From assembly GCA_030761205.1 (NCBI GenBank), contig JAULJL010000011.1:16792501-16856500 (forward strand): 64,000 nucleotides of DNA, given 5' to 3'. The position numbers were made by a program, and so were the translations under genes. Within the stretch, counting starts at the first letter, position 1. Each line of letters opens with the position of its first letter. The notes beneath the pieces were generated by a model, which ran no database searches, had not been told where the DNA came from, and worked only from the letters and a program-made list of their open reading frames with translations. Positions 21,001-32,480 of the stretch are shown here, piece after piece. Origin of the DNA: Fremontodendron californicum (taxonomy: Eukaryota > Streptophyta > Magnoliopsida > Malvales > Malvaceae).

Positions 21001-23211
21001 TCTTGAATTGTCATGCATTTCCTTTACTATTTAGACCTTTAGACCATGAATTTCATACATTTCATTTGCTGTATGTTCAAGGATTTTCATGTCATTGCCA
21101 CTTGATTTGTGACTTTGGCCAATTAATGGCTCAAAGTCATGCTCCTTTGAGCATACTTGTGGAAAATTAAGGAATTGTCAAATTGATTGTTCTACATTTG
21201 TGATTTTTTTTACTTAGCCAATTTTCGTCTAGGGTTTTTAAATGTTTAGCTACTGCCCTTAGGTCTTTAGGATGATTTCCAACAATTTATACTTTGATTT
21301 TTGAATGAATTTATCAAAGGCAAAAAATGTGTTTTGACAAAACAGTTTTTTTTTTTTTCACCAGTACTGGAACATCTCCAATTTTTTCTGGGCAGTCATC
21401 TTTAATAAAAAATTAAGACAATTTTTTTATCATATATATTTACATGTTTTGAGTCTCTAGTATTTTTTTTAGATTTTTTTGAATTTTTAAAAATAGGCTA
21501 AAAAATTGTGTGGAAAAATCGGACAATAAAAGAAGATTTGAAATCAAAAGAGGAATAATGGTTAAATTTGGCTAAGGCATTTAGAGGGGGTTGGTTAGAA
21601 GATTTAGCTACTGTCCTAGGATAGTTTATAAGCCTTTTTAAACTTTAAAAATGATTTTATAAATCTCGGGTTAAGGGTAGTCAAGTCCGGGATTTTAAAA
21701 TTAGGAAATTAGAGCCATTTTAAAAGGGTTTGGTAAGGGTTTTAATTTTTATTCAAGTTTTCCTCAAAATTGGTTTTTAAACAATCACAAAGTTTTGTTT
21801 TTTTAAAAAAAAAAATCTAATTTGACATATTTTCCAAAGGTAGCCGGATATCTTTTTTGATATACGGATTTCTTTATTTAGAGGAAAAAATACATTTTCA
21901 TGCATTGCATTTTCCATGTTCATGCATTTTATTTAAATGTGTGATTTTGCTATGACATTCTCCATGATATTATTACTATTTTAATTCACATTTTATGATC
22001 TTATATTTGTTTGCCATATGATTTTGAATGTTTCATGATATCCTATGCTTTTTATTTAGTTATTTTTGTCATATTGTTTAGTATATACTATGTTCATGCA
22101 TTATTATTTTTATTTTCATTTTCATGCATATTATATATTAGCATTTTTTTATTTCATGTCATTTCTTATCATTTAGATCATATTCCATGTCATTTAGGTT
22201 ATTTTATTTATAACATGCCATGTCATTTAAAATATTTCATATCATTTAGAATTGCCATGTCATTTAAATCATTTTATCTCATTTAGAATATACCATGATA
22301 CTTAGGATTTTTTCATTTTACCTAGATTATACTATGTAATTTGAATTATGTCATATCATTTAGGTTGCATTATATTATCTAGATTTGCCATGTCATTTTA
22401 TTTATGTCATACATGTTCATGTTCATATTTTTAAATGTTTTGAAAAAGATAATGATTTTCAATAAAAATAAAGATATTCCCGAGTTAAAATAATTCATGA
22501 TTTCTCTACCGGGTTTGTTGGAGGGAATATCATCAATTATCATTAATAAAGGAATATCTTTCTTTAAAAAAAATGAGAATTATTCGGAAAGTTTTCCAAA
22601 TGAATAAAAATTTCTATATTTTGTCAATTTTGTCGGGGAATATAAGAAAATTTTGAATTAATAAATTCTGGATCATTTTCAATTAAAAATGGAATTATTA
22701 ATTGAAAACTAACTTTTTACCGAGACTTGAGATAACACACGATTAATAAGGTACCGATTTATACGGGCGTTGTGGGAGTGCTAATCCTTCCCCGTACGTA
22801 ACCGACTCCCGAACCCGCTTCTTTGATTTCTCTGGTTTATAACGCAGACTTGAACTTGGTTTTATAAATGTTTTAATTAATTTTAAAATGTTTTATAAAA
22901 TCGGTTTTAATAGGTGGCCGATCACACCTAGCTAAAAAAGATTGGTGGCGACTCCAAGTCTTTTTATGAGGCCGTTTTATACCCTCGATCGTTTATTTTA
23001 TTTCAATTTTGAGAGCAATTAAGTCGTCTTTTCCTCTGCTTCTGTTTTCCCCCTCACTCGAACGGGTTCCCCACGATCGAGATCACGTATCGACATCTTT
23101 GTTTTTTTTAGAGGAATTAAGTCGACTTTTCCTCATTTTTTTTTAATGTCACGCCTAATGAATAATGAAAGTCTCGCGATGAGATGTTGGTATTTCTTTT
23201 AGGTTGCGACA
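18050..23211 (+). repeat. 5' LTR of element B, truncated at its start (LTR type B)
   Basis: Begins inside the 159-bp subrepeat region of the LTR; no TGTAGACACC start is present. By comparison with 7388-12130 at least about 760 bp are missing. It ends AGGTTGCGACA at 23211 followed by a PBS, so it is a 5' LTR. The central part (18600-20700) differs from the A-type LTRs and contains runs of CATCCAATGGC-like words; the final 1.5 kb, including the TAGCCGGATATC and CGATTTATACGGGCG stretches, matches all other Ogre LTRs here. Confidence 0.85.
18780..19370 (+). repeat. Degenerate repeats of about 190 bp in LTR type B
   Basis: Words such as CATCCAATGGC, GGCCAAGAATGGAAG and AAGGGAGTGCATGGGATT recur about every 190 bp across at least three diverged units. 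The same region is partly deleted in the 3' LTR of element C. Confidence 0.6.
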
Positions 23212-23214
23212 GCT

Positions 23215-23232
23215 TGGCGGCTCCGCTGGGGA
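23215..23232 (+). promoter_or_regulatory. Primer binding site of element B
   Basis: TGGCGGCTCCGCTGGGGA begins three bases after the LTR end. Starting with TGG it can pair with the CCA end of a tRNA. It differs at the sixth base from the element C PBS. Ogre elements are known to use tRNA-Arg; identity here is by analogy. Confidence 0.75.
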
Positions 23233-24179
23233 TATTTTTTAGAGAGTCAGACCTAGAATTAATCGTGTGTTATCTAAGTCTCAGTTTTGTTGGTTTAATT
23301 GGTATTTAATTTTAATTCCCATATTTTTAAAATAATAAAGAGAATTTTGAAAATAATAAAATGTTTTAAATATGTCCATCTTCATATGCATGCATATTAT
23401 TATTTGTTCTCTGGTTATTTTGTTGTGTATATTTATATGTTTGCTTGACTGATGCCTTACATTGTTTGGTTTTAGTAGGGTATTTAGAATAATGGGTGTA
23501 GAATAGGTGATAACAGGTTTGTTTTGTTCCTCCGCACACTATGTCTGCATTTGCATAACATGAATCCTCTACCCGGGTTTCGTCCTTTTAAGTGGGAGTA
23601 AAGTAACTATGCCTTCGTGATGATCCTCCGTATGGGCTACTAAAACACTTTCAGAGTATAAAGTACCTAATGCCTTCATGATAATCCTCCGTACGGGCAT
23701 AGGAAAATATACTCTAAAGAATTGAACCCGCTTTTTTTTCGGGGTGCCTTACTAGCCTTCACAAGTGACAGTGAGGAACAATTCGGGGCCTTAAAACCGG
23801 TTCACCTTCATATATTGAACCTAGGTGAAGCCATGCCGAATTTCTGTTAGATACCCAAAGTTTAAGAACACATGGAGGAACATTCCAACCTTTTACCATC
23901 TTTCTATATGTTAGATTTTACAAATTGGGTGATAATGAACGAACATCATATCGCTCGTAATAAATTTATTATTTTGTCCCCAAAGGCATCGTAATACCAA
24001 AACTCTGTTTAAATTTTTGGGATATTTTTAAAGCATGTTGTTATTTATGTTATATTTGTGAATTCATTTCTTTACTAATCTATTTCTTTCTGTTTTCTTT
24101 TCTTTGACATGCATCATAGACATCATCATACACTTGGAGTTTATTGGCCTCGGGATAGTCATCAACCCAAAGGACTTTC
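23233..24179 (+). other. 5' leader of element B
   Basis: Non-coding between PBS and ORF1. Contains a pair of CCTCCGTA(T/C)GGGC words around 23626 and 23687 that are also present in the element C leader (51671, 51731). No coding frame seen. Confidence 0.6.
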
Positions 24180-25808
24180 ATGGAGTGTCAGGTTATTTCA
24201 GTGACAGAAGATCATGCAGTAGTCAGGGCACGATCGGAAAAAGATCAGAGGAAGGATGGTGATTGCCTGAAGAAAGATTATGTGTCAGTATTGCCGAAAA
24301 GGGTCAAAGTGGATTCTAGACAGAATAATCTTCGAGGGTTAGCCGACATTTGGAATCAGTGGAATGTATCAGAGAAAGAAGCCTTCGCTCAGAAATATGG
24401 AGATATAGCACTCTTAATTCTGATTCGGGTCAATAGTGGGTTGATTCAGGCTATGGTACAGTTTTGGAATCCTGCTTATAGATGTTTCACTTTTAACAAG
24501 GAGGATATGACTCCACTGGTTGAAGAATATTCAGCACTGTTACGTATTGAATGTCCTAATCCTAATCGGGTATATTTGAAAGAAGTGAAACCTTCAGGTT
24601 TTAAGAGGAAAGTGGCTAGGATCATAGGAATGGATACAACATGGGTTGAGAGTCATGTGGACACAAAGCAGAAAAATGGTTGCATTCCGTGGGAAACTCT
24701 CCGACAGTTGATATTGGGTTATTTCGACAAAGAAAAAGCTAGGGACATCTTCGCTCTAGCCTTCCACAGATTAATCATATTCTCGAAGATATTGGGTCAT
24801 GTGGATATAGCCGTGTTTGATTTCTTTGAAAAGTTGGAACAGAAGATCAACCCATCTCTGGCCATCATAGCTGAAACTATCCAATCTTTGAATTTTTGTA
24901 AAAGGGCAGGACAAAGGAGAGCCAAGGGGTGTGTACAACTCCTTTATATTTGGATTCAAAGTCACTTTTGGAAGATAGAAAAGATTTCCTTCAAACTGTA
25001 CATGAAGTCTTTAGTTTCGATTAGAGAATTCCTTCAAAATGATTGGCCTGAAGACGGGGATGAAGAGAAATGGGTCAACATGTTTCAGAATCTAAAAAGG
25101 GAGATGGTGACTTGGAGAGCTCCATGGATGGTTCCTATGCCGATTATGAACAAATATGGGGACAACTCGGGAGTTTCACTACTCGAAATTTGGGGTTCTG
25201 TGAGTTATGTGCCTTTATTGTTGCAAAGACAGGTTGAGTCTCGACAATTCACACCCGTGACTCATGATCTAAGATCATCAGAGTTCACTTATGGGGAAGA
25301 CAAATATTCTGGAAAGGTGCGGGCAGTGATTGAAGCATGGAAGAAAATTCACCGGATAAAAGTGGCCAGATATGCCGACATCTTCACACCTGATTACCTG
25401 GTATGGAGGGAATTAAGGGTTAATAATAGGCTGTTGACATCAGATGGGGAAGAGGTCCAGTTCATGAATCCGCCATCGAGGGAAATACCATCAGAGTTAG
25501 AAATCGCAAGGGTAGAATTTGAAAAAGAAAAGGCCCCGATGAGCAAGGAGATTGCCCGACTGCAAGAAGAGCTTGAGGACATGAAAAATAGGGAATCAGC
25601 TCGGGAAAGAGAAAAGGAAAAGATCAAGAGAGAAAGGGACACCGCTAAGGGCGATCTTCGGGAATTATATTTGGAGAACAAGAGGTACCGCGTCGAGCTC
25701 AGATTTGAGGGGACTTTCAAGACTTCCGGGGAGTGGGAATATGAGGTCAAAAACCTCAAGGAGGAGAATAAGTACTGGAAAGAGAGAGAGAAGCATGAGG
25801 AAGCCTGA
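24180..25808 (+). CDS. Ogre ORF1 protein (DUF7745-like), intact
   Basis: A 542-residue intact frame between leader and gag, the position of the extra ORF1 that marks Ogre elements. Residues about 50-430 form the conserved globular part with repeated aromatic motifs (for example NPAYRCFTFNKEDMTP and WETLRQLILGYF), resembling the plant retrotransposon-associated DUF7745 family. Residues about 440-542 are a strongly charged Glu/Lys/Arg coiled coil. The function of ORF1 is unknown for the family; no catalytic motif is recognisable. It is striking that this frame is intact while gag and pol next to it carry many stops. The ATG at 24180 is the first in frame after the leader. Confidence 0.8.
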   Translation: MECQVISVTEDHAVVRARSEKDQRKDGDCLKKDYVSVLPKRVKVDSRQNNLRGLADIWNQWNVSEKEAFAQKYGDIALLILIRVNSGLIQAMVQFWNPAYRCFTFNKEDMTPLVEEYSALLRIECPNPNRVYLKEVKPSGFKRKVARIIGMDTTWVESHVDTKQKNGCIPWETLRQLILGYFDKEKARDIFALAFHRLIIFSKILGHVDIAVFDFFEKLEQKINPSLAIIAETIQSLNFCKRAGQRRAKGCVQLLYIWIQSHFWKIEKISFKLYMKSLVSIREFLQNDWPEDGDEEKWVNMFQNLKREMVTWRAPWMVPMPIMNKYGDNSGVSLLEIWGSVSYVPLLLQRQVESRQFTPVTHDLRSSEFTYGEDKYSGKVRAVIEAWKKIHRIKVARYADIFTPDYLVWRELRVNNRLLTSDGEEVQFMNPPSREIPSELEIARVEFEKEKAPMSKEIARLQEELEDMKNRESAREREKEKIKRERDTAKGDLRELYLENKRYRVELRFEGTFKTSGEWEYEVKNLKEENKYWKEREKHEEA

Positions 25809-26510
25809 GCCAATCAACTGGAGAAGCAAGCTAAGGAAAGCTTACACGGTGATACTTCTGCTGACATGTCAAGGGGCTGTGAACAAGTAAGGGTCAGATT
25901 GAAGAGCAGGGCAATCAAAAGAAGACTGTGAAAAAAAGTCCAAGCTTCGAGAAAGTCATTATAGGACTAATTTGTTAATAGCACTTTGAAAGGCGAATTA
26001 CGGACTTATCTTAGGCAGTGATCCTTTTATTCTATCTGTGATGTATTTAGTTTCAGGAAATCAATGAAAGACCGTTCGGTTGAAATTATCCCGGGGCCAA
26101 TACATTCAAATGCATTCATATTTTATATGTTTTGTTTGTTCATTTGTACATTTACTCATATTTATAATAATTTATTTTAGAAATTCGTTTATGTTCATAC
26201 ACTTAACCACTTATTTATTCCTTTTACTTGTTCATTCATTCACATTCATACACTTTAACACTTATTTGTTCATTTCACTTGTTCATTCATTTATTTTTTT
26301 CGTATTCATATACGTAGTCATGTACATATCCATTTTATTTGATTCATTCATTCATATTTAGTCATACATTCATTCATTTTTTATAAAACATAAAAAAGAT
26401 GTGTCAATAATTTCTAATTCATGGTTTTCAAAACTAAAGGTACAATTGGTCGCACTCAGAAAGAAATGGATTTTCGACACCCTTACAATACTCGATCTCA
26501 AGCCAGAGCT
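25809..26510 (+). other. Spacer between ORF1 and gag of element B
   Basis: Begins with a short remnant still rich in Lys/Glu codons, then a T-rich stretch with repeated TTCATTCATT-type words (26090-26380). An open frame at 26080-26361 is low-complexity and not credible. Confidence 0.55.
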
Positions 26511-28352
26511 ATGGAAAATGATCAGCTTGCTAGAATTGAAAGAATGGAAAGAACTCAAAGAGAACTGTGGGAATAGTTAGCTAAATCTCAGGAGGAGTCT
26601 CGAGAACAGATGACTAAGCTCATGGAAATGATGAGTGCCATGATGAAACAAAAAGGACCGGGAGAGAACTCGGTCACCGGGAAAAGGGTGGTAGTTGAAA
26701 AGGATCAGCTTGAAAACATACAACAAAAGCGCCAAGAGGTGCCAATTGGGGCAGCCTCCTATGTTTACATCCAGCCAGCTGCAGAGACACAGAACTATGT
26801 TCCCGAAAAAGGTAATGTGTGAGTTGACCTAAATGATGTTAACGTTCTCGACTTTGAGGAACTAGCTGAAAAGGAAAAAGCAAAGATGACAAAGCTGAAG
26901 AGGGTTGAAATGGCAGAATCATAGAAAAAATATCAATTGCTGGAGGAGAGGTTGAGGGCCGTTGAAGGGGTAGAGTTATTTGGCAGTCTGGATGCCAAAG
27001 AGATGAGATTAGTACACGATCTAGTAATTCCCCCAAAGTTCAAAGTACCAGACTTTGAACAATATAATAGGACTACCAACCCATCAGCATATCTGACCAT
27101 GTATTGCAGAAGGATGATGGGGCATGATGATAACGAGAAACTACTTATCCATTGTTTCCAAGATAGCTTGATAGGGTTAGCAACCCGATAGTACAATCAA
27201 CTGAGTTGTACCAAGATTCGTTCATGGACAGATTTAGCTAGGGCTTTCATGGAATATTATAAGCATGTGTCTGACATGGTACCTGATAGGTTGTCGCTAC
27301 AGAACATGGAAAAGAAGACCAATGAGAGTTTCAAAGAATACTAGCAAAGGTGGAGGGATCTGGCCACACAAGTGCAACTCCCTTTAACTAGCAAAGAAAC
27401 TACAGTGCTTTTCATCAACACTTTGAAATCACCATATTATGATAAATTGGTGGGGAGTACCACCAAGGACTTTGCAGACATGGTAATATCTGGAGAGATG
27501 ATAGAGCTGGCCATTAAGAATGAGAAAATGGAAGGGGGTGAGCCTTCTATTTCGAAAAAGGTATTCCCTGCCAGGAAGAAGGAGGAGACCCATGCAGTTA
27601 GTATCAACCAATACCCATATATACCTCCCACACCACATACAGCACCAAAGCCCTATACTCCTACTACATCTTATGCACCTCCTACACCCTACACACCTTA
27701 CCCGAGGTATAATCCTTATTACCCTAATGTAAACCACCTTACCCAAAATCCCTTCCCTTATACCAATATACCACAACAGCCGTTTCCAACTGGCATATCC
27801 CCACAAATAAACCTCCCTCGAAACACTGTCCCAAACACTCAGGGAGCCGGGCATAATGACCAACGTTCACCAAGGAACGATCAAAAGCCCCAATTGGATC
27901 CAATTCCTACCATCTATGGTTAAATATATCCCAAACTATTGCAGGGTCAACTTGTTGCACCCGTGTACCTCAAACCTCTGACACCGCCATATCCAAGGTG
28001 GTACAATGCAAATACTAACTGCGCATACCATGCAGGAATTCAAGGACATTCGTTTGAAGATTGCCTGACCTTTAAAAAGAAAGTCCAAAGCCTGATAAAT
28101 GCCGGAGTTGTGAAGTTTGGGGCAAAGAATGCGCCGATGTAGCAGGGAACCCATTGCCAGATCATGTGGGGAATCAGGTAAATACAGTATGGACAGGGGA
28201 AGTAAGAAGGGTAAAAAGAGACGTCAAGGAAGTCAAGACTACAATGTTGACAGTATGGGTCAAGATGGTTAAGGCAGGAATGGTAGGGGATGCTGACAGT
28301 TTAAAAATTATCGCAAAGAGAGTGCAGAATTGGTGCCAATTCCATAAGTGTG
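26511..28352 (+). pseudogene. gag: gag of element B, with several stops
   Basis: Homologous over its length to the intact gag at 1440-2855: N-terminal coiled coil (ARIERMERTQREL), capsid-type gag domain from about 26990, Pro/Tyr-rich linker (27600-27860) and a CHHC knuckle near 28020 (CAYHAGIQGHSFEDC). The frame from 26511 is interrupted at 26574 (TAG), 26820 (TGA), 26922 (TAG), 27189 (TAG), 27342 (TAG) and 27921 (TAA); a frame change occurs near 28140. At least two TAGs replace Gln codons and one replaces the Trp of the IRWY motif. The end of gag, with a second knuckle, is split by the Athila insertion. Confidence 0.85.
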
Positions 28353-28357
28353 GAGGC
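28353..28357. repeat. Target site duplication, left copy (GAGGC)
   Basis: GAGGC directly precedes the terminal TG of the Athila element and is repeated at 38122-38126. Skipping the element and one copy leaves the reading frame of the host gag/PRO continuous. Confidence 0.95.
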
Positions 28358-29867
28358 TGATGGAGACTCAATTAAGAGTTGTAAACCCAAGTGCAGGTTA
28401 TGTTCAAGTAATAAATTCTCGGGTGTCCGAGGTCGAACCACAGGGAAGCGTATTAGTAAGTATAAGTTTATAAATATATAAGAAAAATAAAGTAAACAAG
28501 ATATTAGGGAATCAACAACAAAACAAGATAAACAAGATATTAGAGAACAAAATAAACAAAATAAAATAAAAGAAATTAAACAAGATATAAAAACAATAAG
28601 AAAAGATGTTGAGGTTAGAGAATCCACTCTTGGTGTTATGCTAAGATTAATCTTGTTTTATTACACAATTGAAATTCACACATAAGGGAGATTCCAATCA
28701 GAAGGTTTAGCAATTCAGTCCAAATTGTCCAACGTCCATAGCATATGATATTATGTTCATTTGGTGTCCTCAAAACTCATAAAAAGAGTCCAAGCATTCC
28801 TTATGCCAAGGTATATGTCTACAACAAATCAAGGTTATGAAACCAAGCATTTATTGTGCCATTTTCATTGTCAATAATGAATCAAGATCTCTACTTTGCA
28901 AGTATGATTTTAAACCAAAAGAAAATATTATCTATACTAGTGTTTATAAATGATAATTCATTTTAGCTCATGTTTAAGAGACTAACCTTAGCATTTACCA
29001 AGAGCTTCACCTCATCACCTCAACAATATGATTAGCAACACATACTAGATATGAATGAAATGAAAAGAAATATAAGAAGCATAAGTAAATATAGAAAAAG
29101 AAAACTAGAGAAAGGAAAGAAAAAGAAAACTTAGAGAATTTTATTACAATGGCTAATATCCTACCAATGTACAATGTATCCTAATACTCATCCAAGGCCC
29201 TCTATTTATACACATTTTGGAGAGCTAAATGACAAGAGACAAGCTTTATAAATTTCAAAGGTAGGTATAATAGGTGGGTGCATTTTTCTAACAATTTTCG
29301 TCATGTTGTATGACAATTCTGATCAGCCAGCTTGATGGTCGATTTTGTCAATGTTGGAGGCTCGATCTGATCAAATGGTCTTCTAGACAAATATGCCCCT
29401 ATCAGTTACTGATCCATATCCGTTGGAATCAGATCATTTTCTCATGTGGATCGGAAGATATGGTCAAAATACCAAAACGGTGCAGAACAGACGTCATTGC
29501 ACATCAGCCAACTTGATGGTTGATTTCGCTAGGGAAAACGACTCCGTTTCAAGAAGTGTAAAACATGAAAAAGATAGATATGCCTCTTAGCTATGCACTA
29601 TAAAAATTTCAGCCTTAATGCTTCAGTGAAACTCCAGATATAGCTGATATGGCAAAAGGTGTCGGAACTGGAACTGAATTGGATTTGCCCTTAATTCTTG
29701 ATTTAACCTAGTAATCTGAAATCACACAAAGAAACTCGTGAAAAACACCAAATTACATAAAAATATAAAAGATCATAAACACAAGTAGACTAAGCAATAA
29801 TAACTCGTATTTGACACAAAACAATAATAAAACATAACTAAAAACTATATAATTATACGAGTTATCA
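28358..29867 (-). repeat. 3' LTR of the Athila-type element
   Basis: 1510 bp, ends TGATAAC...CCATCA on the element strand. Nearly identical to 36607-38121. Minus-strand TATAAATAGAGG at about 29199-29210. The frames on both strands within it are not genes. Confidence 0.95.
29201..29210 (-). promoter_or_regulatory. TATA box in the Athila 3' LTR copy
   Basis: Minus strand reads TATAAATAGA followed by GGGCC, a textbook plant TATA box, duplicated in the other LTR at 37455-37464. Confidence 0.65.
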
Positions 29868-29882
29868 CACCCCCACACTTAG
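29868..29882 (-). promoter_or_regulatory. Polypurine tract of the Athila-type element
   Basis: On the element strand AAGTGTGGGGGTG directly precedes the 3' LTR. Two further copies of the AAGTGTGGGGG core lie upstream in the 3' non-coding region (30757-30770 and 31419-31434). Confidence 0.75.
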
Positions 29883-31832
29883 ATTGTTGCTAGTCCCTAG
29901 CAACGACTCAATAAAAATAAAATAAGAAAATCTAATCTAATCCATTTTCATAGGAAATCACGGTGGCACTTAGCATGTGACACAAGCCTTTAAACCCCTA
30001 GGTGTCCCTAGTGGACGAGTTTAGTCTCGTGAGGGTTTGCTAGAACGATACCCACAAACATTGAAAAACTAAAATATAAGTAAACTACATACACTAAAAA
30101 TATTTACTCCTAATCCTTTCAATATAAATTAGAGACAATCTTTGAACAAGTCTTATAAACTAATCAATAGCTCAAAGAATTTCACAAAAATTCATGCTTG
30201 AATGTAAATAAATGAGTTAAGCCAATATTAACATAACATATTTCAATCAAAATAGTGCATATTCAACTTAATCTCAACTTCTCACTATACTCTCATGATT
30301 TTCACTCTTTAAAGTAGTGGTAAAGTGTTTACACTCAATCAATCTCATGAAAACAGTTCTACCATATGCTTGCTTGTCCACCTATTCTCCACTATTTAGA
30401 TCATACAACTTCATAAATCAAGAGGTCTTTTTTCAAGGTTGTAATGGGGCCAAAGGGTTATAATGTGGTTAAAGAACAAAAGGATAAAGATATCACAAAG
30501 GTTCCAAAGAGTTCATAGAGTTTAGAGACATAATAAGATCATACAAATAAAACTTCTCAAAACTCTTATAAAGCACATAATAACATAGGCTAAATATTCA
30601 TGTTGAGCCTTTGCTTCATTCTAACCAACTTTGTAACATCTTTTTCTTTACTTTAACTAGAAGTTCAAGAGAAGATTTTTATTTATTTATTTATTTTTAA
30701 TATGGGAATGTATTTGAAAATGATCCCTTTCTTTTTCTCTTGACTTTTGCCTCTCTCCTCCCCCACACTTATCTTTCGTTCTAACCCAAATTTTCAAAAA
30801 GTATCCCTTGTTTTTGCAATATGTCTCAAAATATATAATCCATCTTTAGAACAAGGGTAAGGATATAAGTATATTTAGGCTAGGTGTAAGTTCTGGTTAC
30901 CAATAAAATAGCATATTTAATGTAGGCTCAAATTGGCTCACTAGTGGGGATGTTCTCTTAGAACATTAATAATGGATGGCTGTTTGGCTCTGGTTATAAT
31001 CCTAATGCCTCTATCATATTCATGTTGTCACATGTATCAATATAGTCTCAAACGGTTTAAAGCAAGTTCTAGAGAATCATGTAATCATAAGAGCACTCAA
31101 GAAAGAAATTAGATTGATTTGTATAATGCATCAATCATTATAGGCTCAAAAACTCACAAGGATGATTATACAAGTCAGATTAAATCTAAACATGCTTCTT
31201 TCTCAATCAATATATCATATTAACATTGGCTCATAAAAAGGTTGACATCAAGCTCAATTCTCATGAAAATATTCTCACTAATAAATCTGTTTTAGACTTA
31301 TGCAATTCATATCTCATCATTGTATTAAAAAGGAACTAGAACACATTAAAAAAAAAATAATAATAATAAAGACTCATAAAAAAAAATAGTAGACAAAAAT
31401 AAAAGAAATCCTAAATCGTTCCCCCCACACTTAATTCTTACATTGTCCTCAATGTAAGTCTATTAACCCAAATGAGAGAATCATGTGTAAGAGAAAAGAA
31501 CTAATAACATAAGAATAGGAATAACTAAGACTCAAAACAAAACAAACTCATGCAACCTAATTAATCCTAAAATACTAAACAAAAATTAACAAGTAAACAT
31601 AAAAAGATTAAAATCAAACTGACAAGGTATGTCTCAAGTCTCCTTTACTCAGACCTTGTTCAGAATGAATACTTCTAAATTGCTTAAAACACAACAAACT
31701 TTTTTTTTTTTTTTAAATTAGCAAAATATGTCCTTTACCCCCTACTAAAGGTAGAATTTAGGAGATATTACCTGCAGAGGTTGCTAACCACTTATTATAA
31801 CTGAGACACAACAAACAAAATGTTAGATAATG
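29883..31832 (-). other. 3' non-coding region of the Athila-type element
   Basis: About 2 kb of A/T-rich sequence without coding frames between the LOG gene and the PPT. It holds two extra AAGTGTGGGGG-like tracts, each of which could act as a secondary plus-strand primer. Confidence 0.7.
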
Positions 31833-32480
31833 TCACAAAGACAGAGTGCAATCCACTCCTTGCTCGTCCATATCTCTTTTTCTTTTTCCGAGCGTTTGCG
31901 AAACAACCGTAGCAGATAAATACTCATAAGCTTGGAGCTTTTTGAGTAAATCTTCAATGGTTGTAGCAGAAATTATGGTTCTCCTTGCCTCTGAAAACAT
32001 GAATCCATTATCCACAGCATTCTCTAAATATGAAAGCAAATTACTAAAATAACCATTAATATTAAGCAAACCAGTGGGTTTCTTATTTGTGACCAAAGAT
32101 GACCAAGAAGCCACGCAAGCTATTTCTTCCAATGTACCCAGACCTCCTGGTAAAGCAATGAATGCATCGGCAGAATGGTACATGATTGTTATCCGTTCAG
32201 GGATACTCCAGACTTGTATTTCCTTACCCACGGTAGGTCCACAAAAATCTGTGAATAGTTTTGGCATGATTCCTAGAACTGGACTTCCTCCGGCGTGTGC
32301 TGCTATAGCGACTGCTCCCATTAAACCCGTACTACCGCCTCCATAAATCAACTGGATCTTTTGTTGGGCAAGTATTACTCCAACTCTTATGGCTTCATCA
32401 GCGAATATGTTATTTTTCCCTGGATAAGCACCTCCAAAGACACAAATTTTTTTAATGCGCTGGGACGAAGTACTTTCCAT
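31833..32480 (-). CDS. LOG: LOG-type cytokinin riboside 5'-monophosphate phosphoribohydrolase inside the Athila element
   Basis: LOG enzymes release active cytokinin bases from their nucleotides in one step in the cytosol or nucleus. The start at 32480 is preferred over an upstream in-frame ATG at 32516 because the latter lies across a splice-acceptor-like CTTTCAG and because the 215-residue product then matches normal plant LOG length. Visible motifs: KKICVFGGAYPGK, YGGGSTGLMG (46-55) and the signature PGGLGTLEE (111-119). Of the usual plant QRKAEM helix the Arg is kept (R96) but the following Lys is Ile. A basic KRKR at 199-202 near the C-terminus may be a nuclear signal. The frame is intact and intronless, whereas plant LOG genes have several introns, so it came through RNA or from a virus. 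Same strand as gag; 365 bp after the cysteine-rich ORF. Confidence 0.9.
   Translation of the reverse strand: MESTSSQRIKKICVFGGAYPGKNNIFADEAIRVGVILAQQKIQLIYGGGSTGLMGAVAIAAHAGGSPVLGIMPKLFTDFCGPTVGKEIQVWSIPERITIMYHSADAFIALPGGLGTLEEIACVASWSSLVTNKKPTGLLNINGYFSNLLSYLENAVDNGFMFSEARRTIISATTIEDLLKKLQAYEYLSATVVSQTLGKRKRDMDEQGVDCTLSL

Noticed and set aside
22011..22286. Small hydrophobic ORF, also at 62976-63221
   Set aside because: Arises from repeated TCATTTAG/TTATTTCAT words in the LTR end; frame not under visible constraint.
24180..25808. ORF1 as a host nuclear gene of unknown function
   Set aside because: Its place between PBS/leader and gag of element B, and its resemblance to the Ogre ORF1 family, make a retrotransposon origin much more likely.
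26080..26361. 93-codon hydrophobic ORF before gag
   Set aside because: Low-complexity TTCATTCATT repeats in the ORF1-gag spacer.
28301..28627. Minus-strand ORF at the Athila LTR edge, also at 36556-36837
   Set aside because: Lies across the LTR terminus into host DNA; duplicate arises because the LTR is present twice.
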